From: Coriolopsis trogii
Taxonomy: Eukaryota; Basidiomycota; Agaricomycetes; Polyporales; Polyporaceae
NCBI GenBank assembly: GCA_020543525.1
Contig: JAHYIO010000001.1
Location: 372,001-436,000, forward strand
Direction: 5' to 3'
DNA: 64,000 nucleotides
Below are positions 21,479 through 33,871 of this stretch, piece after piece. The notes under the pieces were generated by a model. It did not search any database and was not told the DNA's origin. It worked only from the letters and a program-made list of their open reading frames with translations. Made by a program: the position numbers and the translations under genes. Within the stretch, counting starts at the first letter, position 1, and every line of letters begins with the position of its first letter.

Positions 21479-24400
21479 ATGTCGAAACATCTGCGAACCC
21501 GGACAAAGTCGGTCGGCGCCAAAACTCGTCGCATCGGGGGCTCCACTGTGTCGTCGTTTCATAAAGGCCTTCTTCTCGATGAGGCTGCCATAGAGACTGC
21601 TATCGACGGCCTCCAGCTGAATATTGCTGATCCCACTACTGTAGACTTGGATGAGTTGATTGGAGAGATCGGACATGTGCCCCATCTCCTCGAGTTTATC
21701 CTTTCCGGTGAGTTCTCCGAGTCGTTCGAGTCGGGTTTCAAGCCAGAATGCTGACGAATCGTACAGCCGTCGATGATCACACGTTCTGCGTCCTGCGCGA
21801 CTGGATCCTGAAATCGTTTCCACATCGTCCTGAGATGTTTGAAGGCTCAACAGCGTTCCAACTCCTCGGTCGCTTCTCGCTTGCCTTTCTCTTCCTCCCA
21901 TCTCTTCCTCCTACAGACACAGACACACTTACTCGATATAGACGGGATGTGGAACTTGCTGCTCCCGTGCTGAAAGCTCTTTCGACGCTTTCCTTCCCTG
22001 ATGACACCCTGGGGGATGACGACTTTGATATTCACATCTTACAAACAAAGCGTCAATCGCAGAAACAACGCAAGCACCTCATGCGAACTAGTCGTACGTC
22101 CGCAATCGATTCCAGACCCTTCATCAATTACGGGGTGGACATCCCCACTTCGAAGACGGATGCAACCGATTTGGCGGCAGAAGTGCTAGAGGAGCAGATG
22201 GATATCCTCAAGGTCACTACTTGAACGCTCGATCGTATTATGACATGGGCTCATGATCGTATGCAGTACTACCTCGACACAATCCGCAACCCAGAGCTCG
22301 CGCCCGTCTTCAAGAATGCATATCTACCTCCCGCCACCTCCCAGGTCACCACCGAAATCTCGCAGGCAGCCTCGCAATCCACTGCAGATTCTCAGGTTAT
22401 CGAGAGTGCACCCGAGACTTCCGGGGCGTACCCGTTCGTGCAGCCCATGAAGGCGGCGTTGTATTTCGACAGCGCTAAGGGTTTCGGACAATGGAGGATC
22501 CTCATCTCGACCCGTGCCGACCAGGACTTGCGTCAGTATCGAAAGCGGAATCCGAAGACGTTCAAGATCATCGTGAACAAGATCAAGTGAGCGATGCGGT
22601 GTGCAGGGATCGTGTTTGCGAGAACTGGAAACTGACTCCGCCACAGGGACCTGTCGAACGGCCACTTCTCGGACGACAATCAGAAAAGGCTCACGGGAAT
22701 CGAGATTGGAGTACCAATCTATGAGGCGAAGATGACTGGCGATACTCGTTTGGTGGTAAGGGGTGCTGTTCGGTGTGGTTTGACGCCTGATGAATGATCG
22801 ATGTTTGCAATGCAGTATCAGGTTGACTGTGTCCCTGAATTTGAGAGCGATGTAGGTCATACGCAGTCTCATCTATGCTCGACGCGCCCTTCTAAACATG
22901 TCCAATCATCAGGTCGAACGGCAAGGCATGCGCTGTCATTTGTCCAGGCTGATGGCATGTGCTCATTCGTCTGAATACGGGGTAGTCCTTAGGATCTTCG
23001 GCATATATACTCATGGTCAGATGGGACGGCGAATCTGGGAAGGCATGAGTTGGCACGTCGGACGCAGTGGTCCCGAACACATTCGACGGTGAGATTCATC
23101 TCTCTGCAGGCCGAGCCTATCACCTGAGTCCGCGTCGCCACAGTTGTACCTATAGAGAGGCGGCCAATGACGGTGGCGATGTCTTTCTCCCGGGCTCCTG
23201 GCCACCAGAGGCGCCACAGATGCAATCGGCCGATGGCTACTCCTCCATGCCCAACCTAGTCAAAGAAGATCTTGAGGAGGTATGGATAAGACTTTACTAT
23301 ATAGTCGGCTGCTCACACACTTGGGAGCAGATGCACTCGCTTCTTGTGTATGTAGTCAAGATAGTCGCTTATTGCCCTCGCTGATTAACAGCACGGTAGC
23401 CTGGAGAAATTCGTCACGTTCTCGCAGGTGCGTGGTGCCCGACGGCCCCTGGAAAGCCCAAACACTGACGCGTTGCACTCTAGGCTCTACTGAACAGTAC
23501 GCAGTACACTGACTGACTGCGCTCCGCACGCATATCACTGACGCACCGCGGACCAGGTATTTTGGCAGACCAAGAGGTCGCTCATGTTCATGACGTCTCG
23601 TGAGTGTGCTTCCGTCCTCTCACGGTCCAGAGACTTCACGTAGAATGATAGGCCTCAAGAGAAGCGCATCATCGAACATACATCTTCGTGTTATGTACTT
23701 GGTATGCGGGGCATTTTCTTCACGGCCTCCCGTCACTTTGCCACAGAGCTGACACGTACTTCAGGTCGCAGCGGTACTGGGTATGTGCGATAACAGGGAT
23801 ACCAGCCGTGCTCAAGCATTGTTCCTGACCTTATGCATGATTATACGCTGTAGCAAAACGACGACGATGCTGTTCAAGATGCTTGGCATCGAGCGTTCTT
23901 GGGAGAACTTCCGCGATACGCTGCCTAAACCGCGACAGCTGTTTGTGACACAGTCGCGCGTGCTTGCGGAGAAGGTCGAAGAGTACTTTGGCAAGCTACT
24001 GGAGTCGCTCTCCACTGCGCACCATTCGAGCGCGGAGCTCGCATCCCTGGCGTCAAAGCGGCGCACCCGACAGGAGCAAGGTCTCGTCGACCAGGACGAG
24101 GAGGTGCTGCACCGAGGGGATCTTCCGAAACGCTACGGGGCGTTGACGGACGAGCATTTCCCAATGTTTCTGACATACGATCAGGTACGTGTTCACCACA
24201 CTGGAGTTGAGGCCTGATGGCTCAAACATTGGTGCAGATTTGTCGTTTGCTCGAGAGCGAATTTGCACACATGCAGGAAGAATGCGAGAAGTACAACGCG
24301 GAACAGCGAGCGATAGATGAGGCCCTCGAACATGGCACTGGAGTCAACGTCTCGCGCGGTGATGGCCTATGGTCAAGCGACCGCATCCTCAAGCATATGG

Positions 24401-27400
24401 ACTCTTATCTGTCATACGCGACCTTTCTCCGCGAGTATTGGCCACACTTTCCTCAAGCGCTCACAAAGGGGCTTGGTGAGCGTGATGCCGACCGTCTGCG
24501 AGCGCATGAGACTGACTATTACTCAGATCCTACACTGGTATTCGCAGAGTTCTTAGGTATTCGACTCTAGACGAAGCGGCTTTGAGCGATGTTGCTCACA
24601 CAACTTACGCGACAGGGGTGATCAAAGGATCGGAACAAGCACTGGAGCAGCCTCAGGGGTATCTTGACCAGGAATCATACCGCAAACTGAGTGCGCGCAC
24701 TCAGGGAACCTTTTCCAACCAGCGTGACGCAATCTACCGGCTGTTCCAAGTGTACCTTCGGCGAAAGAGGGAGCGAGGCGACTGGGACGCGGCAGATCGG
24801 TGCGGCCATTCTTCGACTCAGCAGCGTATGTGCAGCTTGATGATTGTCCCCCCAAAGGACACATGCACTCATAAGGTCGTTGCGCCGCACCGGAGTGCCA
24901 GGCCAGGAAGTGGACTTCCTGTGAGTGACTAGATGACAACGCGGGACTCCTTCTTAACTCCTCAATGTCAGATACGTGGACGAAGCCCAGGACAATCTCC
25001 TGATCGACGCGCTGGGTGAGATACGCTTTGCTGGGTTTCTCACCTCATCTCTGGAACTCTCTTGCAGTACTGAGGAGCCTCTGTCGAAACCCGCATGGCC
25101 TGTTCTGGGCGGGCGACACAGCGCAGACCATCTCCGCTGGGAGCGCGTTCAGATTCAATGACTTGAAAGCCTTCCTTCACCGGGTCGAAGAGGTATGTTC
25201 TCCTATCATGCATGCTCGTGGACCACGCCTTCACACGTCCGCAAGAAAATCACCGGTGCAAGCGAAGAAGCGGCCGCGCGACGAGTGAAGCCAGAGTCGT
25301 TCCAGTTGGCGGTGAACTATCGCTCTCATGCGGGGATCGTGAACTGCGCACATACAGTCATCGAGCTCATCACCAGCTTCTGGCCGTACGCGATTGATAG
25401 CCTGGCGGAGGAGAAGGGCATGATCGACGGCCTGAAGCCTGTGTTCTTTGCGGGCTGGGATCAGGACACGGTCCGCTACGAACAGTTCCTTTTCGGGGAA
25501 TCGTGAGTTCTGTCTACCTGTGATGTTGTTATTGTGCCTCTTACCAAGTTGAATTCTTTTCGCTTCTTCAGCGGGAGCCACATAGAGTTCGGAGCGCAGC
25601 AATGTGAGTCACTTTTGATCAAGACATCGCCCCGACAGCCTTTCTCATAATGTTTCGAATCGGAACTAGGCATCCTCGTTCGGGATGAAGCCGCTCGTGA
25701 TCGGTTGCGGGCACAAGTGGGCGAAATTGGTTTAATCCTGTGTGCTTGTTCGGCTTTATCGTTGTGTGTGCGAACTGACGTCTTTGCGTCTAGGACTCTG
25801 TACGAAGCCAAAGGCTTGGAGTTCAACGACGTACAATCTACATTCATTTCGTCTGGAAATCCGCCGCTGATCCACACTGTTCTGTTCTCTAGGTTTTGCT
25901 CTACAACTTCTTCGAGGATTCAACTGCCGATTTGTCCCAATGGCGGGTCGTCCTGAATGCCTTGGAGGACAAAGCCTCCACCGCCCATGCACCTCGTTTC
26001 GACGACGTTCGACACAACGGAATCTGTCGCGAAGTGCGTCACCTTTTGAGCAAACGAGACTCAACAGCTTACGTTCCCCTCCTAACAACAGCTAAAGTTT
26101 CTCTACGTCGCAATCACGAGAGCACGAAAGAACTTGTGGATAGCGGATAGCTCCGAGAAAGGCGAGCCGATGCGGGTGTGTACTTATCTCACTGTCCCTG
26201 ATTCAGTTGTGTCTTATAGTCACTATCTCTATATAGACTCTTTGGACCAAGAAAGATCAGATTCAGGTCTGTACACCTGGGACTGATGTACCTCAACTGG
26301 CCATGTCATCGACACCGGTGGAGTGGGCGGCAACGGCACGAACACTGTTCAACAATAGGCGGTACTCCCAAGCCATGCACTGCTACGAACGCGCAGGACT
26401 TCCACGAGAGAAGGCCGTTGCACATGCTTACTATCTACGCGAACAGGCTCGTTCCGCCCCCGCGAATCCACGAGACGGGACCGCTCCTTCTCGGGCCGAT
26501 GCCTACTCCACAGCTGCATTGGCATTCATGTCATCCGCGCAGGACGCTATCACCGAGAAATCCGTGTATTACCGCATCGCGGCGGAATGCTACGTCCAGA
26601 TAGGTGATCACGTCCATGCTGCAGAGGCTTACGAGGCCGCTACCGAGTACGATCAGGCCGCTCAGCACTACCGTCGGGCTGGCAAATTCGACGAAGCAGT
26701 CAAGGTCATCGAGTCGCACAAAGAGGCAATGGATCCGGATGTTGTCGAAAAGCTGATCGACGTCGCGAGGCTGTACTTCCTAAGGGAGCAGGATCTCGAG
26801 TGAGTGCAGAGATGTATGGGCTGATCACTCGTATGAAGGCTCACTGACGTGTTCGCCGGTGATACAATAGCAAAGCCCTGGACCTCTTTGAGACGGCCGA
26901 CGAGGCTCTCGAGTACATGGAGGACTCTGGACTTGAGATCGCACGCGCGACCTTGCTCGAGCGACGTGGAGAATATGCTAAAGCGGCGGAGCTGCTTTTC
27001 GAAGAGGGGAAGACTTTAGAAGCCGTCCGTCTACTCCTACTCGATCGCTCGGACAAGAATTCGGTTGAACGGGCGGTAGACTTTATCCTATCTGGGTTCT
27101 GGTCAGTGGTCTCGCTCGGGGTCGTTGTCACGGATGAACTCCTCCGTAAACACCCTACTATCCCGAGATTATTGGAACTTGCTCAGCAAATCGATTCGGA
27201 GGCAGGGGTTGATGAGAATGCCTTGGATGAGGTTCGTTACGCTGATCATCAGACGGGTAGTATTTGCTGACTTTGAGACACAGTTGGCGATGTTTCAGGC
27301 CATCTGCTCTGGAAGTCTCGCTGCGCTAGTCAAACTTGTCTCGTCATTCATGCGGCGCCAAAACCATACATGTACTCTGCTTTGTCTCGACCACGTTTTC

Positions 27401-30294
27401 TCAAAGCCCTTGGAATTATCGTCCTCATCTCTCAACCAAGTTGCTACCACCCTGGACACCTTCTTGCTGTACGTGCGGTTGCTGCGAACGCTATGCTTCG
27501 ACTCTCAGCCCTCGGACAATCCCCGCATCCGCAAGCTGTTCGGTTTACGCCCCTCAACGGAAGACACTTTTGCCATACCCAAGGACGCAATTGTCCTCTC
27601 CCGCGCAAGTGAGCGGGTCCTACGAGGCTTCAAGGAGACGAAAGATGGCTATATTGTGCCTCGCTGGGATTTGGATATCCAGATCAGAAGCGTCCTGCGT
27701 GACCGACTGTTGTCACGAGTCCAAGAGGAGAATCAGAGCTGCCGTAAACTCCGCTGCATACGCCCGTGTCTCGAGTTCACGGCATATCGCAATTGTCATC
27801 GTGAGGGTTGTCCCAAACACCATGGTGATGCGCAATACTACGAGCCGGCCTCGTACAACGCACGAGTTCGCATTCATTTCCTCCAGATGCTCATCTACAA
27901 TACTGTGGATGGGGGTATCGAGATCTTCCCTGTCTCTATCAACCAGAAGCGGTATGTCACATTATCAGACGACTTCGTTCATCCAGACTCAGGCTGACGC
28001 CGAACTGACGTTCGCAGATTCTGGCTACAACGCCTACACTCAACGATGCTACCTCCGCATCCCGCCCTCGGCAGTCTGCATGCCCTTTCTCCCGCCCTGC
28101 CCGCGCTAATGCAAGGGCTACAAGTCACGAAGTCCTGGATACAAGATATACTCTACCATCTTGAACCTCAGCGAGCTGAAGCCCAATTCCTCACACAGCT
28201 TGCGCAAACTGCTCAATTAGCGTTCAGCCTGGACCGTAGCATGGCGTCCTACTGTATGCGACGAGTGCGATGTGTGACCCTCTTCCGACCTGCCGAACTG
28301 ATGCGCAGGGTCGGGGACGACAAGGCATATGTCGTGCACGACATGTTGACCTTCATGGAGAACCGCGACACGAGATCACTCAACCTCGCCTTCCTGTTTC
28401 TCAAGTACGTCTCCACATTTTGTAACGGAACGAACGTACCGGGTAAGGTGCTAATGATGTTCGATATAGCTTCGTGATAGATCAATGTGTTCCTGTTGAC
28501 ATCGCCACTCTATGCGACCTCCTCGACGACGTCTGCGCGTGCATGATTGTGGCAATACGCGGTCAACTTGCAGGCATGCCAAGACTGAATAACGTCACCC
28601 TTCCGAAGAGTTGGATTCTCCGAGTCATGCCTCATATCTACTGGCTACCATGGAAGCAGCGCAACCTTTCCTTCTTGTACCTCCAGCGGATGGTAGACCT
28701 TCTCGAGCGTATCTACATCGGAGGCAACAGCGCTCGTAAGTGCACATCTCAAGAGGGTTTAATGAGAACTGAACATGGCCATAGAGCACTTATTCTTCGA
28801 GGCGACGGACTTGAGTCGCACTCCTACCCGTATCCGCAATATCTTCCTGCTCCGCATGTACGATCTTCGCTTCCCTTTACAACGACAATTGAGTCTAATT
28901 GATGAATCACTCTAGTCTGCAGAATCTATGCTTCTGTGAGTTATAGCCGAGCATCCAGCCTACTCTATGGCTTACCGCTTGCATTACAGGGGGTTACAAC
29001 ATCAATGTTTTCTCGTTGCGGGCGGAGATCGTCAAAGTCGTCAGCTCTCTGCAACGGCCCGAGAGGCTCTTTTCTCGCAATGTCCAAGAGTGAGTAATCT
29101 CACAAACGCGTGCTCATCGGGATAATGAAGGCTGACGAGCCACAATGAAGGTATGTGACGGCCGGCACCTGGGACCAACTCGCTCGAGCTCTGCGTCACT
29201 CGTTCTCGAGCAGACCTCCGTCGGATCAGGTCGTCCAGCTGCACCAGGGGACGCTTCCGAACGTGGCATCCGCATTGTCAAGCATCAAGCACGTCGCATA
29301 CCAGCGTCCTGAAGAGATACCGCAACTCTTGGACGTCCATGCTCTTCACATTTTTGACGTCGTGTCTGCTCCTCTTCCTACGGCAGTGGTCTCTATTTCT
29401 GTCCCGGCAGCAACGAGTCCTACGGCTCCGCTGATCGCCCCTCCGCCTTCAGAGGCCAAATCTTTGCTACCATCCGTAGCAGCTCAGCCAGAGTCCGCGG
29501 GTGTCACGATTGGCCAAATCGGGGAATCGGATGACCGCAAGGACGAGCAAGATGTCCTAGTGGAGTCTGCCGTGGATGTCGATGACATCGCGCGCGCGAT
29601 GGACATGAAGTCGGAGCAGGACGACATCGCGGAACCAAAGGCGCCGAGCGAGCAGGAGTCACAAGCCGCGAGCGTCATCGCGGTAGCGTATCAGCGATAT
29701 GTGGCCAGGAAGTCCGGCGAGCAGGGGTCGAAGAAGACGGTGTTTGCGCGGAGGAGACTCCGTGTCTTTGCAGCCTTTGCCAAGCAGTCTCGCCAGATGG
29801 ACTGGCCGAACGCGTGTTACCGCCTGCTCTTCCTCGGCCCGGTACCCCACCTCTTCGTTGTCGTCGAGGCGATGAAGAACCAGCTGTACGAGGCGAAGAA
29901 CGCCGCGAAACAGAAGCTCAACCTCGTCCAACACTTGGAGCTGGAGACTGTGAGGTCGTCGCTGACGCAGATCACGTCAGTGCATTCCGTTGGCTCTTTT
30001 GGGTGGACCCTCTATTCTGACCCCGGTGTTGGCAGAACACGTTTCAAGACCGCACATCGCCTGCACGACGCACTGGACGCGGCGTCGGCGCTGCACAAGG
30101 CGCGCGACGTCGAAAAGCTGAAGGCACTGACCCAAGAGGCGGAGGCGTTGATGGAGACGTTTCCGACTGCCATCAGTTCGGAGTGGAAGGGCGACATGGC
30201 GATAGCTGTGAAGGGTATTGTTGCCATCCGGAAGTTGCCCAAGCAGGAAAAGCCGGAAATAGTCATGGACGACGACTTCGAAGTGTATGAGTAA
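21479..30294 (+). CDS. Very large TRANK1-like UvrD/SF1 helicase with TPR-like region
   Basis: An 8.8-kb multi-exon gene for a protein of probably more than 2000 residues. It belongs to the fungal UvrD-like proteins related to TRANK1 (function poorly known; nucleic-acid-dependent ATPase by motif). N-terminal MSKHLRTRTKSVGAKTRRIG and helical part, then LYFDSAKGFGQWRILISTR and KIFKVIV-type segments. SF1 motifs are in order: Walker A GRSGTGKTTTML (split by an intron at about 23.78-23.85 kb); DEAQDN at about 24.98 kb; GDTAQTISAGSAFRF; NYRSHAGIVNCA at about 25.31 kb; YEAKGLEFNDV; VAITRARKNLWIADSS at about 26.12 kb. Next is a TPR-like region (ARTLFNNRRYSQAMHCYERAG, AAEAYEAATEYDQAAQHYRRAG), then a long helical tail ending DDDFEVYE. 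Joins I checked (LLNSILADQEVAHVHDVS, LLVLEKFVTFSQ) keep frame, so the gene appears intact. Many exon ends remain unverified. Confidence 0.82.
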
Positions 30295-30774
30295 CGTATT
30301 GCTCGCCATGCTGCTGCACTGCTGCCAGCTTCGTGCTCTTCAGCTAGTCCGTGCAATCTAGTCCGCGTGCTCTGAGGACCACCTTGATGTCAATGAAGCC
30401 ATCGATCTGCATTGTATGAACGTCGAGTTAATACACGTCGCCGCGTCTTCCCCACGCGTCTACCTCGCCTCCGTCTCGCTCAGCACCCACGCGAGCCTCC
30501 AGCCCACCCCTGAAGTTGGTCTCCTCACAGCCCAACTCCGCCTGATCGTGTGCTCAGTATGTAGCTCGTCCTCGAGGACGCGGACGCATGCGCGCACAAC
30601 GAGCGGCCAATGGGTACCGGTATGGCAGAACACGCGCTAACTGGTCGTCCTTGCGGGTTTTGATGCGAGTGCGCCTTGCGAGACAGAGACAGAAGGCAGG
30701 AGAAGTGACTAATGGGGAGGGAGGACGTACGTCGTACAGGCTTTGTCCTTCAAAGCGCCATTTTTTGGATGGGA
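30295..30774. other. Intergenic after the helicase gene
   Basis: No gene recognised. On the minus strand an open stretch ends MQIDGFIDIKVVLRARGLD near 30.36-30.42 kb, which could be a C-terminal fragment of something decayed. It has no identifiable family. Confidence 0.3.
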
Positions 30775-31045
30775 TTGATACACCTACTTGCGAAAAGCTT
30801 GTCCAAGGCGCTCAATGCACGAATTAAATCCGAAAAATGCTGAAAAATCGAAAAATGCCCTGCCCGCGTTCCTCATCGCACTTTTCCTCTCGAACCTCAC
30901 AAACATGCCTCATTTGCTTTTCACTCTGACTATTTGTCCTTTGGAAGAACGTATAGACAGGAATGAAGGTAGCGGGGAGGCCAGCTCATCCGATAGAGAC
31001 GCAAGCGCCTGCGAAGACAGTGTAGAGCTTGCAAGCTCCGTGAGT
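30775..31045 (+). repeat. Inverted repeat, left arm
   Basis: Matches the reverse complement of about 31645-31930. Shared blocks include CTACTTGCGAAAAGCTTGTCC, a run of AAAAATGC/AAAATCG words, CCTCATCGCA, and further in GACAGGAATGAAGG, GCCAGCTCATC and CGAAGACAGTG. Read on the minus strand, both arms can encode a similar end (RSAMR..AGAF.DF.AF.GF and RLGQAFRK, then stop). Both arms are therefore probably copies of one decayed coding region. Confidence 0.65.
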
Positions 31046-31644
31046 AAGAAGGATCTCGACCCATGGTGCGTATATCATCCATTCGTGTACCCTTGCAGCT
31101 TGGGAAGCCTTTGAAGGCCCTTCCGCGAGGACAGAATGCTCGTTGTCATTCAGCTTGCGACAAGCAGCCAGAGTGTAAATAAGCGCCCACGTGCGGCATC
31201 ACCACCCTCAGACCACTACCTTCTAGGTACAGACGAGACACTCAATGACCGTACGCGGCTTAGTTGAAAGGTTGGGAATACATTTCAGGTATTCGGGTAT
31301 GCAAGTTTGGCTTGACTGCAGTGTTAGAAGGGGGGGGGCTTGAGGAATGAGTGACTTGATCTACCGGGTACGTTCTAGTCACTCTACATGCATATCCAGT
31401 GTGAACCGGACTTGGATATACATCCATGCCTTCGTGTGTGGCTGAGATGAATGATGATGCAGCTATGCATGAAGATGACGGCTGCATGTCTTGTTGCACA
31501 ACGCTGGGCGCCAATTCCAGGGACGGTGCTTGTGTCGCCCCAGCTCACTGCCTCTTAACATGCTGAGCTTGTCTCATATGGCTTTCCAATGCACTGTGTA
31601 GTCTGTATAAGCATCCTCTCATCAGTTCATCGAGGATTTGTCAT
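31046..31644. other. Spacer between inverted repeat arms
   Basis: About 600 bp with no recognised gene. Contains a G9 run near 31330. Confidence 0.4.
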
Positions 31645-31930
31645 AGTTGAGTGCAGCGAGCTCTGCACTGTCTTCGCGGGCGCTTATGTCTCACCCAGAT
31701 GAGCTGGCCTATGGCAGGGTCTCCGCCGCCTTCATTCATGTCTGTTCATTCTTCCAACATACACATGGTAGTAGCGTCCAGCAAAGGACGCATACTTACG
31801 AGTTCTAAGAGGAGATCTGCGATGAGGTACGCGGCTGGGGCATTTTCCGATTTTCCAGCATTTTTGGGATTTTTTGGAATTATTTCGCGCGTTCAGCGCC
31901 TCGGACAAGCTTTTCGCAAGTAGGTGTAGA
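31645..31930 (-). repeat. Inverted repeat, right arm
   Basis: Reverse-complement partner of 30775-31045. In the plus direction it contains an open frame ending RLGQAFRK, then stop, like the minus-strand reading of the left arm. Identity by eye is moderate, with small indels, so the pair is not recent. Confidence 0.65.
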
Positions 31931-33871
31931 AGCAAATAGGTGGGCCTGACAGTGTCCATTTCATAGTAGGCATCAACGCCGTGATAGCTGTTGTGCAGAT
32001 TGACTGGTACTCATGCGACACGGCGTACGCTGCTCGTCCCGAGCTCGCTCACATCTGGAAGCCTGTACTCCAGCCCCTCGCACGTAAAGCAGTCTAAAGC
32101 GTGTTCCTTCCAGCACTCGGCCGGTCTCGCAAGTCCTCCGGAAGCGTCGTGAAGTCTATGCAGCAGTGGACGAGCATGTCGACGACGAAGCGAACTCGAG
32201 TGGCCTGGGCCCCAGTCAAATCGATGTGGTACCGGTCATGCAGGAGATTCGAAACATGATGTCGTGCAGAGAGACGAGCGCAAACTTGCGAGTGTCGACA
32301 TAGAGGAGACTCTGAGAGATGGAAGCTTGGACTGAGATTGCAAAACATATGCTGGCGGCGCGGTTGAACCCGAATGTGTGTTCGCAGGTGGATGTGGCCA
32401 GATCCAAGTCAGATTCACGCCGTCGCACAGACGGGCGCCTAGGCTGACCAGCTGGTTTGCTTGCACCTCCATCTGCTTCTCATGGCGACATGACTCCGCG
32501 TGAGTCCAAGCCCGTCTTCGGCGGTCGGGTACCTCGTTAACTGGCAGGTATGTCGCTCTCATTAACGCGATCCGTGCAATTGGCGGGCAATCGCCGTACA
32601 GCAATATCTCGGGGTGGGTATCTTGTATTTGCAAACTGGTGGAAGAGGAACACTCACGCACGCCATCTATGTTTCTCGCGGACCACTTCTTACCCCTCTG
32701 GAAGCAGCATGTCTCTGAGCGCCGCTAGTACGCCTCCGGTCTCATGACGGGCTTCGCGCGGCATGCCCAAAAGAAAGGCTTGGGCAGGCTTGGCCGGGGT
32801 TTGCACTAGCTTCCTTGCTATCTTCTGTAAGTCCGTAGCACCTCTTTGATGGGGTTTTGATGCGGAGCAGAGTTGCATGAGAGCCCAAGGGCAGCGAAAG
32901 CAACTTAGTACTGCACCCGCGATGTGGCGGTCACCGGGCACTGACGTCGACTACTGATGCCACAGCGGGGTTCGTCACTTCATTTCAAGGAAGCAATGTA
33001 TATACTGAATCTATCCTTTGGGAGACGGTGGTGCTTTCATCGGAACAGTGCGGTCAACGGCCGGGTCCACAGACACACACATGGGCTTCCAGTAAACGCT
33101 TTGTCACACGTCAAACTGGGCATTGCAAGGCTACTATGACCGGCGAAACTTGCTTAAAGATTCTACTTGGTCCGTAACTTGGGGAAGTTGTCGATGCATG
33201 CGTCGCTGACTCCTGACCCGCTTGCAGGGCGCCTGTATCGTAAGTACTGCATTATGCCATGGGGTTCACCTTTAGGCTATACTATTGTACAACCTTCTCG
33301 ACCGACTCAACTCGTTGAACGCGGAGCGCGATCAAGTACCAACTATCCGAAGTTTCTTACCGCACTGCTGCTGCATGGCCGTTCCAAGTTCCAGGATTGC
33401 GCCGAATCGAGGCTCAGAATTGGTGCATGTTTGAAGTTATCATCACTTGCCGGTATTTCTTCGATGTTCTCGCTTTCGCACCGGTGTTACGCCACAAGTG
33501 CATCATGCAGGAGCAAGAGCGACGGATCGCGGGCGTTTCGTCCACTTTAGAAGCTCAATCCATCATCTTTCTTACGAACTTGTGGCTCAATGTATGGGCG
33601 CTAAGCTAATGGCCATCGGCACTAACAAAGACAAGCGCACCAGTGGTATAATGGCGGAGAGCTACAAAAAGACTGCCCTCGTAGAGTATTCCTGATTGAC
33701 ACACCAATCAGGGCCCTATTTACATACATACGAACGTTCTTCCGAGTGCCAACGTGTATGGGATGTATAACGATACCCTCCATCCCACTGGCATGGTACC
33801 TCCGAGGTACGCTCTATTTTGGCTGTGAGTTGGCTAATGGTGCTGAGAAGGTTTTCAGCAACTCAGCAAAC
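31931..33871. other. Unassigned 1.9-kb stretch before the terpene synthase
   Basis: Several short open frames, none with a recognisable domain or a convincing exon chain. Possibly decayed gene remnants. The last 200 bp should hold the terpene synthase promoter. Confidence 0.35.

Noticed and set aside
30775..31930. Inverted repeat as a complete MITE or DNA transposon
   Set aside because: No target-site duplication or transposase was seen, and the arms look like diverged coding remnants rather than terminal repeats; kept only as a repeat.
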